A stretch of 64,000 nucleotides of DNA from JAEUMG01 sp046349315 (GCA_046349315.1 JAXMCQ010000007.1:1-64000), one strand, 5' to 3'. Positions 1-7,939 are shown, counted from the first letter of the stretch. Made by a program: numbers and translations. The notes: generated by a model from the letters alone, not told the origin.

Positions 1-242
1 GTGGCTGACTTCTCGCCGAGAATTCCAAGGTCGATCCGCCCATCCGATCCGGCCGACAGGACTTCGCAGGGCTGAAGACCTTCCAAATCGGTCAAAGCAA
101 TCAGATCGCCGGCCTCGATTGCGACAACCAGCGAGCCGCCGCCCGCCACCTTATAGCGCTCGACCCCTGCCGGCAGAGAGCGGATTCCCGGCCGAAGGAT
201 CCGGCTGGGACGTGGAGCAGGCCCGAGACCAAGAGGTTGCAT
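1..242 (-). CDS. DUF1989/aminomethyltransferase-like protein, N-terminal part (runs off the window)
   Basis: About 80 codons are visible from an ATG at 242 down to the window edge. Around residues 22-60 a segment beginning LPAGVERYKV and including IALTDLEGLQPCE resembles the start of the urea-carboxylase-associated DUF1989 fold, which in rhizobia I associate with aminomethyltransferase (GcvT-like) proteins. The C-terminal part is outside the window, so the enzyme activity cannot be judged. No Shine-Dalgarno sequence precedes the ATG. The bases just upstream contain TTGATC and TAGCAT about 18 apart, so a leaderless transcript is possible. Coding potential is good; the product name is tentative. 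Confidence 0.5.
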   Translation of the reverse strand, partial: MQPLGLGPAPRPSRILRPGIRSLPAGVERYKVAGGGSLVVAIEAGDLIALTDLEGLQPCEVLSAGSDGRIDLGILGEKSA

Positions 243-392
243 GAACAGGATGCTAGCCGCGATGGCTTTGCCAGATCAATGGCGGGTTCCGGTGCAAAAA
301 CCGGCAATCTCGCGAAATCGCTTGATCAAAGACCCTAGGAAAGATGTTATCGTTACGTTGCGATTCCATGCCTTGGGCGGAGGATCATTCGG

Positions 393-767
393 ATGGCTAA
401 GAAGGCAAAGAAGAAAGCTGCGAAAAAATCGGCGAAGAAGCCTGCAAAAAAGGCGGTCAAGAAATCGGTGAAGAAGACCGCGCGCAAGTCGATGGCGCGG
501 CCGGCTGCAAAGAAGGCTGCGGCAAAGAAAAAGCCGGCGCCAAAGAAGGCAGTGACAAAGAAGACGCCGGCCAAGACAAAGGCCGCGCCGAAGAAAGTTG
601 CCAAGGCGAAGCCGGCGCCGAAGCCGAGCCGGGTTGCGCAGGCCAAAGAGAAGGCGAAGGAGGTCGTTGGGATGATGACGAGCTCGATCGTCGCTACAGT
701 CGCACCGCTTTTGCCGGCCTCAATGCAGCCGGAAGAACCGGCCAAAAAGGACGAGCCTTCGACTTAG
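393..767 (+). CDS. Histone H1-like Lys/Ala-rich DNA-binding protein
   Basis: This 124-residue protein is built from repeated AKK, KKA and KKPA units over residues 1-90, the composition of the C-terminal tail of eukaryotic histone H1 and of bacterial H1-like proteins such as Hc1 or AlgP. Its role would be non-specific nucleoid binding. The last 35 residues are different: they are less basic and contain a short hydrophobic stretch (SSIVATVAPLLPA) before an acidic-basic end. A GGAGGA-type ribosome site lies about 8 bases before the ATG. The nucleoside hydrolase gene begins a few bases after its stop, so the two may share a transcript. Low complexity makes homology assignment weak. Confidence 0.75.
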   Translation: MAKKAKKKAAKKSAKKPAKKAVKKSVKKTARKSMARPAAKKAAAKKKPAPKKAVTKKTPAKTKAAPKKVAKAKPAPKPSRVAQAKEKAKEVVGMMTSSIVATVAPLLPASMQPEEPAKKDEPST

Positions 768-773
768 GTTTTG

Positions 774-1712
774 ATGCCCCGAAAGATTATTATCGACACC
801 GATCCGGGACAGGATGATGCGGTTGCCATCCTGCTTGCCTTTGCGTCACCTGAGTTCGAGGTCTTGGGACTGACGGCTGTTGCCGGCAACGTCCCGCTGG
901 CGCTCACCGAGAAGAATGCCCGTAAAATCTGCGAATTGGCTGGCCGCGGTGATGCCAGAGTCTTCGCCGGTGCGGTTCGGCCGCTCGTCAGGCCATTGGT
1001 GACGGCGGAATATGTGCATGGGAAAACGGGTCTGGACGGACCTGACCTGCCCGAACCGGCAATGCCGCTGCAGAAGCAGTTTGCGGTTGATTTCCTTGTC
1101 GAAACGCTGATGGCGCACGAGCCTGGCACCATCACCTTGTGCACCCTCGGACCACTTACCAACGTCGCGCTGGCGCTGATCCGCGAGCCGAAAATTGCCC
1201 CGCGAATTCAACAGATTGTAGCCATGGGCGGCGGGTTTTTTGAAGGCGGCAACACGACCCCGGCGGCGGAATTCAACATCTATGTTGATCCGCAGGCGGC
1301 GCGGGTTGTCTTCCATTCCGGCATCCCGATTACGTTGATACCGCTCGATTGTACGCACAAGGCGCTCACCTCGCGTCTGCGCGTCGCGAAATTTCGCCAG
1401 ATGGCCAACAGGTGCGGTCCGGTCGTCGCCGAATTGCTTGATTTCTTTGAGCGATTTGATGAGCGGAAATACGGTACCGATGGCGGCCCGTTGCACGACC
1501 CTTGCGTGATCGCCTGGTTGCTAAAACCTGAGCTTTTCTCAGGGCGCGACGTCCATGTGGCGATCGAATGCGAGTCCGAACTCACCATGGGCATGACGGT
1601 GGTCGACTGGTGGGGTGTCACCGGCAAGCCGCCGACGGCTCATGTCATCAGAGACGTTGATTCCCAAGGGTTTTTCAACCTGTTGAGCGAGCGGATCGCG
1701 CGCCTGCCGTAA
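774..1712 (+). CDS. Inosine/uridine-preferring nucleoside hydrolase
   Basis: Cleaves the N-glycosidic bond of ribonucleosides to a base and ribose in purine or pyrimidine salvage. The diagnostic calcium-binding motif DTDPGQDDA is at residues 8-16, and the later EFNIYVDPQAA and HDPCVIAWL segments match the substrate and metal sites of the IUNH family. The length of 312 residues is normal. I chose the ATG at 774 rather than a TTG one codon earlier, because the DTDPG motif usually lies 5-10 residues from the start. It follows the H1-like gene by 6 bases. The precise substrate cannot be read from the sequence. Confidence 0.93.
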   Translation: MPRKIIIDTDPGQDDAVAILLAFASPEFEVLGLTAVAGNVPLALTEKNARKICELAGRGDARVFAGAVRPLVRPLVTAEYVHGKTGLDGPDLPEPAMPLQKQFAVDFLVETLMAHEPGTITLCTLGPLTNVALALIREPKIAPRIQQIVAMGGGFFEGGNTTPAAEFNIYVDPQAARVVFHSGIPITLIPLDCTHKALTSRLRVAKFRQMANRCGPVVAELLDFFERFDERKYGTDGGPLHDPCVIAWLLKPELFSGRDVHVAIECESELTMGMTVVDWWGVTGKPPTAHVIRDVDSQGFFNLLSERIARLP

Positions 1713-1754
1713 CACTTGACGGCGGTGCTCGGTGCGCGCGATAGGCTTCCGACG

Positions 1755-2231
1755 ATGTTGGATCCGCGCGAATTTCGCAATGCTTTGGGCACTTTTGCCA
1801 CCGGTGTGACGGTCATTACGACCCGCGGGCCGAAGGGCGAATTGGTTGGAAACACAGCAAGTTCTTTCAACGCCGTATCGCTCGACCCGCCCCTGATCCT
1901 GTGGAGCCTTGGCCGCTCGGCCTATAGTTTCAAGGCCTATCTCTCCAATGACCACTTCGCGGTGAACGTCCTGCGGGAAGGTCAGGAGGATATTTCTGCA
2001 AGGTTTGCCAAGGCCTTAGGCGATAAGTGGCAAGGTCTCGATTACGAAACGGGGGAGACCGGTTGCCCGATTTTGCCCGACGCGCTGGGCGTTTTCGAAT
2101 GCAAGACGGCCTACACCTACCAGGGCGGAGATCATGTGATTTTCGTGGGCGAGGTGCTCCGCTACGACTTCGACCCGAACGGAAAACCGCTGCTTTTTTG
2201 GCGCGGAGACTATCGAAAAGTGCACATTTGA
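1755..2231 (+). CDS. Flavin reductase-like FMN-binding protein
   Basis: Members of this family (the small component of two-component monooxygenases, or stand-alone flavin reductases) reduce FMN or FAD with NAD(P)H. The N-terminal FRNALGTFATGVTVIT segment, NTASSFNAVSLDPPL and the GGDHVIFVGEV segment are the standard conserved blocks. The ATG at 1755 gives 158 residues and starts at the normal place. A TTG at 1716 would add 13 residues that look unlike the family. No large monooxygenase partner is adjacent, so the partner, if any, is elsewhere. Confidence 0.9.
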   Translation: MLDPREFRNALGTFATGVTVITTRGPKGELVGNTASSFNAVSLDPPLILWSLGRSAYSFKAYLSNDHFAVNVLREGQEDISARFAKALGDKWQGLDYETGETGCPILPDALGVFECKTAYTYQGGDHVIFVGEVLRYDFDPNGKPLLFWRGDYRKVHI

Positions 2232-2333
2232 CGATTCGGAATGCGTTTCTTAGCAACACTGCGCGGTTCGGCAGATTGCCGTGATCGGAGAACCGGACCA
2301 ATCTGATCGCAGCGGCGCGAATCGGGGGCGGAA

Positions 2334-2504
2334 ATGATCGACTGGATCGTCGGAGTGCTCATGGCCATTGGCGGCTTTATTGCCGATTGGTTCATCGCCC
2401 GCGATAACCCCAATTTCGAACTCGTTCAGGCTGCGATGGGCACGATTGTGCTGGCCAGCTTCATCGCACTCATCGCCTTCTCTCCCAGGCTCTGGCGCCG
2501 CTAA
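2334..2504 (+). CDS. Small two-helix membrane protein
   Basis: A 56-residue reading frame starting at an ATG preceded by a G-rich ribosome site (GGGGGCGG, close to the ATG). Two hydrophobic segments, residues 4-22 and 36-49, are separated by a short polar loop (ARDNPNFELVQ), and the protein ends in a basic tail (PRLWRR), which would place the C-terminus in the cytoplasm. This matches the general form of small YeaQ/GlsB-like or DUF-type membrane proteins of rhizobia, but I do not recognise a named family. It ends 31 bases before a strong terminator hairpin. Confidence 0.6.
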   Translation: MIDWIVGVLMAIGGFIADWFIARDNPNFELVQAAMGTIVLASFIALIAFSPRLWRR

Positions 2505-2535
2505 CTCCCATTAGAGAACGAGGCTTCAAAAACGA

Positions 2536-2561
2536 AGAGGGCGGGATTTCTCCCGCCCTCT
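2536..2561 (-). terminator. Hairpin terminator shared by convergent genes
   Basis: An 11-bp perfect inverted repeat (AGAGGGCGGGA / TCCCGCCCTCT) with a TTTC loop lies between the small membrane gene on the plus strand and the outer-membrane gene on the minus strand. A short A-rich run on its left (as U residues in the minus transcript) makes it a reasonable intrinsic terminator for the minus-strand gene. It may act in both directions. Confidence 0.7.
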
Positions 2562-2584
2562 CTGTCACGTCCCTTAGGACTAAA

Positions 2585-3385
2585 TTACATGCCGAAGCGA
2601 TATTTGAAGACCAGGTTGACCTGCTGGATGTCCTGATCGACCTTCGCCTTCCAGTACTGATCGTCAACAACGTCGTAAGCGGTAGCCGAGACGGAGTCGA
2701 GGTCGGTATAGCGATACTCGATCGAGGTGGAGACCGTATCCCACAGCCAGCCCTTGAATTCGACGCCGCCGCCGAAGGTCCAGCCATTGATCGTGTCGTC
2801 ACTCTTGCCATCGTACCAGCAGGAATTGTCACCGTCGTAGCAGCCCAGCTTCAGCTTGGCTTGCGTATCGGCCCAGCTGTAGCCGACCAAGCCATAGAAC
2901 AGGGTGTTTTCCGTACCCCAGCCCACGCGGCCGCCCAAGGTCCACAACGTGTCGACGCCGTAGCTAAACTTGTCGTGATAGTCCCAGTAGTCCTCGCCAT
3001 CCCAGTATGAATAGCCCTGCTTGCTGGAAATACCGGTCTCTTGGCCGAAGTTCACGTCACCGAAGACGCCAAGGACGAAGCTCGGAGCCACTTCCCAGTC
3101 AAAGCCGATCGAGCCGATGCCGCGGAAGGCGGTATCGCTGTCATTGTTGAACAAGTCCTTGAAATCATAGTACCAATAGCTGTCGTCGACGTAGCAATAT
3201 TCGCCGTCATCGACGCAATACTTGCCCTTGGTGTCGAAGTTCGACCACGCGGCACCAATACCAGCGCCGAGATAGAATGCGGTCCAAGAGGAAACCTCGA
3301 CCGGGGCCTCCACGATATCAGCTGCCATGGCAGGCATGCTGATCAGAACGGTCGCTGCAGTTGCGAGTAAAGCCTTCTTCAACAT
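2585..3385 (-). CDS. Outer-membrane beta-barrel protein (Omp25/Omp31-like)
   Basis: A 266-residue precursor with a clear Sec signal peptide (residues 1-21, cleavage after AMA). The mature start ADIVEAPVEV and the following SSWTAFYLGAGIGAAWS segment are typical of the small outer-membrane barrel proteins of Brucella, Rhizobium and Bradyrhizobium. Alternating aromatic and polar residues continue to the end (FKYRFGM), as expected for beta-strands. Tyr, Trp and Asp are very abundant in the central loops, including a Cys-containing acidic loop near residues 55-72 (KYCVDDGEYCYVDD). A GAGAGGG ribosome site precedes the ATG. The gene stands alone between a terminator and a long intergenic region. Confidence 0.9.
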   Translation of the reverse strand: MLKKALLATAATVLISMPAMAADIVEAPVEVSSWTAFYLGAGIGAAWSNFDTKGKYCVDDGEYCYVDDSYWYYDFKDLFNNDSDTAFRGIGSIGFDWEVAPSFVLGVFGDVNFGQETGISSKQGYSYWDGEDYWDYHDKFSYGVDTLWTLGGRVGWGTENTLFYGLVGYSWADTQAKLKLGCYDGDNSCWYDGKSDDTINGWTFGGGVEFKGWLWDTVSTSIEYRYTDLDSVSATAYDVVDDQYWKAKVDQDIQQVNLVFKYRFGM

Positions 3386-4044
3386 AACTAGGTCCCTCTC
3401 AAGAAATCTTATGTTTCGTATCTACCGCTTCACCCGAAAGATTCCCAGAGCAAACCAAGCGTGTTGAGGCTCCCGAGCGCGATTAGATTTCGCCTGTTGC
3501 GCGAACGACACAACTTTGGGCCGGAAGGCCGCCAGATGCTAACAAAAGGTTATGAGGAAGGGTAAACAGGGATTTAATCCGGCGTTCTGATGCACCGCGT
3601 TGTCGCGTTTCGTCGGCCGGCGACGGTACGTTACTCGATCAGACAATTCCAGACGCGACGACGGCCAAACGCCTTTGATACAAGCGTACTTTCTGGCGGC
3701 TGTATCGAGGCGAGGACGGGATCAGCGGCGCAGAGAATTCTCGCTCTTTTTATCTCTGGGGCCTGCAATGGGGCAGGGAGCTTTCGCGTAGCTGAAACTT
3801 ATCCCAAACATTTCGTCACGCGCTTTTACCGCACTTTTTTTGGGCGGCCAGCGCGTTTTGTCGGACTTTCGCAACACGCGTTCAGGCCCCTCTATTTATG
3901 AATGCCCAACTCGTCTTTGAAACCTTAAGGTGAGAATTTCGGGCGAAATCAATTGCCTAGTTGTATTGCTTGCCCAGCAGTCAATTCTGGGTGGACTTTA
4001 GTTTCAAGACCGGGTTTCGGGCGGAAATGAACCTCTAGGGTGGT
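3386..4044. other. Long intergenic region with no supported gene
   Basis: About 660 bases between the outer-membrane protein start and the small proline-rich gene. Open frames here are short, have no convincing ribosome site and show no family resemblance. The part next to the outer-membrane gene must hold its promoter, but I could not pick a convincing -35/-10 pair. T-rich and A-rich patches make it richer in A+T than its surroundings. Nothing else was recognised. Confidence 0.5.
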
Positions 4045-4161
4045 TCACCGACACCCCGTGAGCGATCGGGGCGTCGGAGGAATGGGATCGGCCGGAGCCG
4101 GAGGAGCCGGCGGCGGCGGACCTGGATCCGGCGGCGGATTGGGGTTTGGAATGGTTGCCAT
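4045..4161 (-). CDS. Tiny proline-rich protein
   Basis: A 38-codon frame preceded by a strong ribosome site (AGGAGA, 7-8 bases before the ATG). The product starts MATIPNPNPPPDPGPPPP and is nearly half proline, with Ala and Asp as the main other residues. It has no signal peptide or membrane segment. Short proline-rich proteins of this style are often overlooked in alphaproteobacterial genomes, and I do not know a function. It is divergent from the CsbD gene and shares its 144-base upstream space. The good ribosome site and regular codon use are the main evidence. It could still be fortuitous. Confidence 0.5.
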   Translation of the reverse strand: MATIPNPNPPPDPGPPPPAPPAPADPIPPTPRSLTGCR

Positions 4162-4254
4162 CGCTGTTCTCCTGAACGTTTCTGGATAACTGAAGTCACC
4201 AGGGGCGGGGCAGTTCCAGTTCAAGCGTGGTGGTCGGCGAGCCGATGGGATACC

Positions 4255-4279
4255 GGAACTTGAAGGCTGCTTTCGCATT
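4255..4279 (+). promoter_or_regulatory. Possible EcfG-type stress promoter of the CsbD gene
   Basis: GGAAC at 4255-4259 is followed after 16 bases by CATT at 4276-4279. The alphaproteobacterial general-stress sigma factor EcfG recognises GGAAC-N16/17-CGTT, so this is one base from consensus. It would start transcription about 20 bases before the CsbD start codon, leaving room for the AGGAGG ribosome site. CsbD-type genes are classic general-stress genes. This is a weak match judged by eye. Confidence 0.35.
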
Positions 4280-4305
4280 CTCTTCCCGCAACACAGGAGG
4301 CTCTG

Positions 4306-4512
4306 ATGGATTGGAATCGCGTCGAAGGAAACTGGAAGCAAGTCAAGGGCAAGGTGAAGGAACAGTGGGGCAAGCTCACTGACGACGACCTGGATGTCAT
4401 CAATGGTCAGCGCGACCAGCTCGAAGGCAAGATTCAGGAGCGCTATGGCATCGCCAAGGATCAAGTCCGCAAGGATATCGATAGCTGGTACACCACCCAG
4501 CGCTGGCAGTGA
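4306..4512 (+). CDS. CsbD family stress protein
   Basis: A 68-residue hydrophilic protein beginning MDWNRVEGNWKQVKGKVKEQW, the signature start of the CsbD family, with the second conserved half GQRDQLEGKIQERYGIAKDQ. CsbD-like proteins are abundant under general stress in Bacillus (SigmaB) and in alphaproteobacteria; their biochemical role is unknown. A near-perfect AGGAGG site precedes the ATG, and a strong terminator follows 20 bases after the stop, so it is a single-gene transcript made for high expression. Confidence 0.95.
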   Translation: MDWNRVEGNWKQVKGKVKEQWGKLTDDDLDVINGQRDQLEGKIQERYGIAKDQVRKDIDSWYTTQRWQ

Positions 4513-4531
4513 TCGCTGAAGAGTGATCGAC

Positions 4532-4561
4532 AAAAAAGCCCCGGGCCACCGGGGCTTTTTT
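4532..4561 (+). terminator. Rho-independent terminator of the CsbD gene
   Basis: A perfect inverted repeat AAAAAAGCCCCGG / CCGGGGCTTTTTT with a GCCA loop and a run of seven T residues lies 20 bases downstream of the CsbD stop codon. The A-run on the left would let it work in both directions. Confidence 0.92.
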
Positions 4562-4701
4562 TGTAGCCGGCAGCCGTTCTGTTGAAAAAGCACCCCGCCG
4601 CGAAAAGATCGGGCGGGGCGAAGTTTACCGGCCACTGACCACCTGTGGCGCTAGGCTGGCCGGTGTTTTCGAAACAAGCTGGGAGCGGAGGCGGTTCCTC
4701 C

Positions 4702-4729
4702 AAAAGAAAAGGCCCCGCTCAGTGGGGCC
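4702..4729 (-). terminator. Terminator on the minus strand, 170 bases beyond pyk
   Basis: GGCCCC / GGGGCC with a 7-base loop, followed on the minus strand by TTTTCTTTTG. It ends any minus-strand transcript coming from the pyruvate kinase gene. The stretch between pyk and this point (4730-4898) contains no annotated gene, but it includes an in-frame continuation of pyk past its TGA and a CCTCCCC motif reminiscent of alphaproteobacterial small RNAs. On its other side, 4563-4701 holds nothing that I recognise. Confidence 0.75.
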
Positions 4730-4898
4730 GAGATGAGGGGAGGAAACGATGCGAGGCAGACCTCGCGGACGGTGAGTGAACACCCAAAACTCAAAAAGGT
4801 TCCGAGAACAGATCATCCACGAGCAGACCGCGGGCCTTCAAGAAAGCGGCGAGCGCCTGGCGCGGGGCCAGTACAAGTTTACTTCGACAATCGCTGTT

Positions 4899-6398
4899 TC
4901 AACCGAGCGTCTGCGGTTCGGCCCATGACTGAAGCGGGGTCAGCCGCGCTGTCTTCTTCATCTGGTGCCGGTCCATGCGGCGCAGGATCTCATCGAGGAA
5001 GGCGACGGCCTCGACGAGATGCGGACCCTTGTTGAGCATGACACATTCGGCCCGCTGGCTCATCGCCGCATCGGTGGCTTCGGCCCGCGTCGCGATGCCG
5101 TCGCGCACCATATTGTCGAGCACCTGCGTCGCCCACACCACCGGAACATGGGCCGCTTCGCAGATCCACAAAATCTCCTCCTGGATTTCAGAGAGGCGGC
5201 TGAGGCCGATCTCGACCGCGAGATCGCCACGCGCAATCATCACGGCAAGCGGTTGACGGCCGCCAGCCTGCACGATCAGGCGCGGAAGATTGCGCACCGC
5301 GAGCGGCGTCTCGATCTTAAGGATCAAGGGCTGCGGCGGCTTGCCGCGACGCCGACGCGCGAGTTCATCCTGGAGCAAGGTAATATCGGAGGGCCGCTGC
5401 ACGAAGGAATAGCCGACGCAATCGGCATTGGCGGCGACGAAATCGAGATCCGTCATGTCTTTTTCGGTCAATGGCGGAATTCCGAGATCGGCATTGGGGA
5501 GATTGATTCCCTTTTCCGGTTTGAGCCGCTCGCCCTTGTCGCGAGCGCTCACCACTTCGAGGAGCGCGCGCTCGCCGTCCGCTTCGACGGCGCGGGCACC
5601 GATCTTTCCGTCATTGATCCAAACCAGGCCGCCGGGCTTGAGATTGCGGAGGATTTGCGCATGCGAGACGGCTGCCGCGATCGTCTCCCCGTCCAGGGGA
5701 AGCGGTTCCGTCGAAAGCACGAAACGGTCTCCGCGATGGAGGCGGAACTTCTCGGCGGGCGTAACCGCGGTGATCCTGATCTTCGGCCCGCCAAGATCCA
5801 TGAGCACGTTGCAGGCGCGATCGAGTTCACGCGCTGCAGCGCGGACATTGGCGATGATCGCCGCCCACACTTCGGGACCGTCATGGGCGCAATTGATCCG
5901 CGCGCAGTCGCCGCCTGCGCCGATCATGCGCCGGACCAGGTCCGGATCGCTCGCCGCTTCGCTCGGCATGGTCATCATGATGCGCGACCTGGGTCCGCCG
6001 GGATCGGCACCGAAAAGCCGGGCCTGCTCACGCGCCAGGGTTTCGGTGCCCCGCTTCTGCATGGCGGGCGAAGGCCATTTGACGGGCGATGCCTCCGCCA
6101 TGACCGATAGGCTGGCGCGGATCGCATCGAGTGCCGGCAGCACGCGCGCCTCGCTTCGCCCGAGGGATGAGAGGCCCAACTGCGACAATTCCTCCTGCAA
6201 GCCGCTGATGTCGCGCCGCCTAAGCGCCAGATAGTGAGCGAGGTTGAGAGCGCTGCTGCGGAACTCGTCGCGCTCGAGCGCGGCACCCCATAGCTTCACC
6301 GTGGCTTTGCCTTCCGAAGCGACCTCATCGCGAAGGCGCGTGACCTCCGCAAGAAGTTTTGCAAATTTCTGTCGATTGATCTTGGCGGGTTGCGGCAT
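4899..6398 (-). CDS. pyk: Pyruvate kinase-like protein with N-terminal extension, no C-terminal domain
   Basis: Transfers phosphate from phosphoenolpyruvate to ADP in lower glycolysis. Residues from about 135 onward form the kinase barrel: RIMMTMPSEAA, ARINCAHDGPEVW, DLGGPKIR, the catalytic-lysine segment LILKIETPLAVRN, and the metal site ARGDLAVE. The first 130 residues are a separate helical region that classical pyruvate kinases lack. The allosteric C-terminal domain is missing, since the protein stops at 499 residues soon after the barrel. This is a short non-canonical pyruvate kinase class, and activity is inferred. It is divergent from the universal stress gene. Downstream the same frame stays open for 33 codons after the TGA. 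Confidence 0.88.
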   Translation of the reverse strand: MPQPAKINRQKFAKLLAEVTRLRDEVASEGKATVKLWGAALERDEFRSSALNLAHYLALRRRDISGLQEELSQLGLSSLGRSEARVLPALDAIRASLSVMAEASPVKWPSPAMQKRGTETLAREQARLFGADPGGPRSRIMMTMPSEAASDPDLVRRMIGAGGDCARINCAHDGPEVWAAIIANVRAAARELDRACNVLMDLGGPKIRITAVTPAEKFRLHRGDRFVLSTEPLPLDGETIAAAVSHAQILRNLKPGGLVWINDGKIGARAVEADGERALLEVVSARDKGERLKPEKGINLPNADLGIPPLTEKDMTDLDFVAANADCVGYSFVQRPSDITLLQDELARRRRGKPPQPLILKIETPLAVRNLPRLIVQAGGRQPLAVMIARGDLAVEIGLSRLSEIQEEILWICEAAHVPVVWATQVLDNMVRDGIATRAEATDAAMSQRAECVMLNKGPHLVEAVAFLDEILRRMDRHQMKKTARLTPLQSWAEPQTLG

Positions 6399-6578
6399 GC
6401 GGCATCCTCAAAGCGTGCGCCGATGACACCTTGATGAAGACCGCAGTCCTCGGGCAGCGCAATCCTGCCCGGCTATCGGCGTTAACCAGCCGCACTTGCA
6501 AGCCACGGGCGTTGGCGCCAATCTCCGCCGCAACCCGTGAGCTTTCCCCACCCGATTCCATATCATTGAGGAACCATC

Positions 6579-7382
6579 ATGCGCCGCGCCATAATCTATC
6601 TTGACGGTAGCCCGAACGACAAGGAGTCGCTCGGCTTTGCCTTGTCCTTTTGCGAGAGCCTCAACTGCCGGTTGACCGTATCGCTGATCCTGCCGCCTGA
6701 GGAGATCATGCCGGCGGCGATGGATAGCGTGGTTACCGTCATTGACAACCGCGCGGAGCATGATGCGGCGCAGGCCCTGGGGCGCGCGGCCTACAAGGAA
6801 ATGTGCACCGGAAAGCCCTTCGTCGATTATGTCGAATCGCCGCTCGGCATCGTCGATGCGATCGCCGAGGGCGGCCATCTCTATGATGTGACGCTTCTCG
6901 AGCGGCTCAACTCGACCGAAGGATCGGAAGTGACCGACTTCAATGCGGCGCTGTTCGATTCGGGCGCGCCGGTGCTGATCTCGCCGCCGGGCCATGCCAT
7001 CTGGAAAGCCGATCATGCAACGCTGGTGTGGAACAACACCATGCAGGCCGCGCGAGCGATTCGTTCATCCGTTCCAATTCTGAAGAAGGCGAAATCCGTT
7101 GTCGTCCTCACCAATTCCGCCAACGAGGCTGCCGATGCGGACGAGGTGAAGCGCTACCTCGCCTGCCATGAGGTCGTTGCGGAGGCGAAGACCTATCGAT
7201 CCGAAAATCTCACCGCGCGCGGCCGCGGCAAGGCGGTGCTCGCCGCGGCGACCGAGGCGGGCAGCGACTTCCTGGTGATGGGTGCTTTCGGCGAGAGCCA
7301 GATCTCGGCGTTACTTGGCCTTGGCCGCGCGACCGAGAAAATCGTGACGGCCTGCAAGATTCCGGTGTTGGTGCAGGCGTAA
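6579..7382 (+). CDS. Universal stress protein with tandem UspA domains
   Basis: A 267-residue protein made of two UspA-like halves. The second half ends with the ATP-binding loop pattern (VMGAFGESQISALLGLGRATEKI, roughly G-2X-G-9X-G-S/T). The first half has the opening strand RRAIIYLDGSPNDKESLGFA but no clear nucleotide loop. Such proteins help cells survive starvation or redox stress by mechanisms not settled for this subfamily. A GAGGA ribosome site precedes the ATG. It is divergent from pyk with 180 bases between them, and a palindromic repeat begins 14 bases after its stop. Confidence 0.88.
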   Translation: MRRAIIYLDGSPNDKESLGFALSFCESLNCRLTVSLILPPEEIMPAAMDSVVTVIDNRAEHDAAQALGRAAYKEMCTGKPFVDYVESPLGIVDAIAEGGHLYDVTLLERLNSTEGSEVTDFNAALFDSGAPVLISPPGHAIWKADHATLVWNNTMQAARAIRSSVPILKKAKSVVVLTNSANEAADADEVKRYLACHEVVAEAKTYRSENLTARGRGKAVLAAATEAGSDFLVMGAFGESQISALLGLGRATEKIVTACKIPVLVQA

Positions 7383-7395
7383 GGGGCAAGTAAAA

Positions 7396-7509
7396 CCCCA
7401 CCCGTCACGCTCCGCGCGACACCCTCCCCGGAGTCGGGGACGGAAAATGCAATTTCCCTCCCATCGCGACAGCGAGGGGAGGGTGGACGCCGCAGGCGGC
7501 CGGGTGGGG
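7396..7509. repeat. Palindromic repeat, family A, copy 1
   Basis: A 114-bp element bounded by the perfect 9-bp inverted ends CCCCACCCG and CGGGTGGGG. It contains inner arms such as CCCTCCCC and GGGGAGGG, and the shared core ACACCCTCCCCGGAGTCGGGG. A second copy in the same orientation begins at 7946. The two sit immediately before and after the fosX gene. The form is that of a REP/MITE-like dispersed element of rhizobial genomes. Confidence 0.85.
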
Positions 7510-7519
7510 TGTGCGGCGC

Positions 7520-7939
7520 ATGATCCAAGGCCTGAGCCACATAACCCTCATCACCCGCGATCTCGACCGCATGGAAGAGATACTCGTCGGCGTGATCGGC
7601 GCGCGCAAAGTCTATGACAGCGGCGAGGCTACCTTCTCGTTGTCGAAAGAGCGCTTCTTCCTGGTCGGGCCTGAGGACACCGCCGTCTGGATCGCCATCA
7701 TGGAAGGGGATTCGCTAGCGACGCGAAGCTATAATCACATCGCCTTCAAGATCGCCGCAACCGAATATGAGCGGGCGCGGGAGCGGATCGCTGCATTGGG
7801 ACTGGAGCTGCGCGAAGGCCGCTCGCGCGTGACGGGCGAGGGCGAGTCGCTATACTTCTATGATCACGACAATCACCTCTTCGAATTGCACACCGGCACG
7901 CTGGAGGAACGACTGCGACGCTACGCTGAAGGGCGGTAG
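7520..7939 (+). CDS. fosX: Fosfomycin epoxide hydrolase FosX
   Basis: Opens the epoxide of fosfomycin with water in a metal-dependent reaction, giving resistance. The 139-residue single vicinal-oxygen-chelate protein starts MIQGLSHITLITRDL. The expected metal ligands are His7, His73 and Glu122, and the Glu that acts as base in FosX is present at residue 44 within LSKERFF. The end YFYDHDNHLFELHTGTLEERL is almost the Mesorhizobium FosX sequence, which fits FosX rather than the thiol transferases FosA or FosB. I chose the ATG at 7520; a GTG at 7511 would add three residues and start next to the repeat. Two copies of repeat A bracket the gene, 10 bases before and 6 after. Confidence 0.93.
   Translation: MIQGLSHITLITRDLDRMEEILVGVIGARKVYDSGEATFSLSKERFFLVGPEDTAVWIAIMEGDSLATRSYNHIAFKIAATEYERARERIAALGLELREGRSRVTGEGESLYFYDHDNHLFELHTGTLEERLRRYAEGR

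Noticed and set aside
3590..3901. A 103-codon frame on the plus strand in the long intergenic region
   Set aside because: It lacks a ribosome site, has many rare Arg codons and shows no family resemblance; the stretch looks non-coding.
4625..4816. A 63-codon minus-strand frame with an aromatic run (NLFEFWVFTH) before a terminator, similar to an attenuator leader peptide
   Set aside because: No biosynthetic gene follows on that strand; the next gene lies on the other strand.
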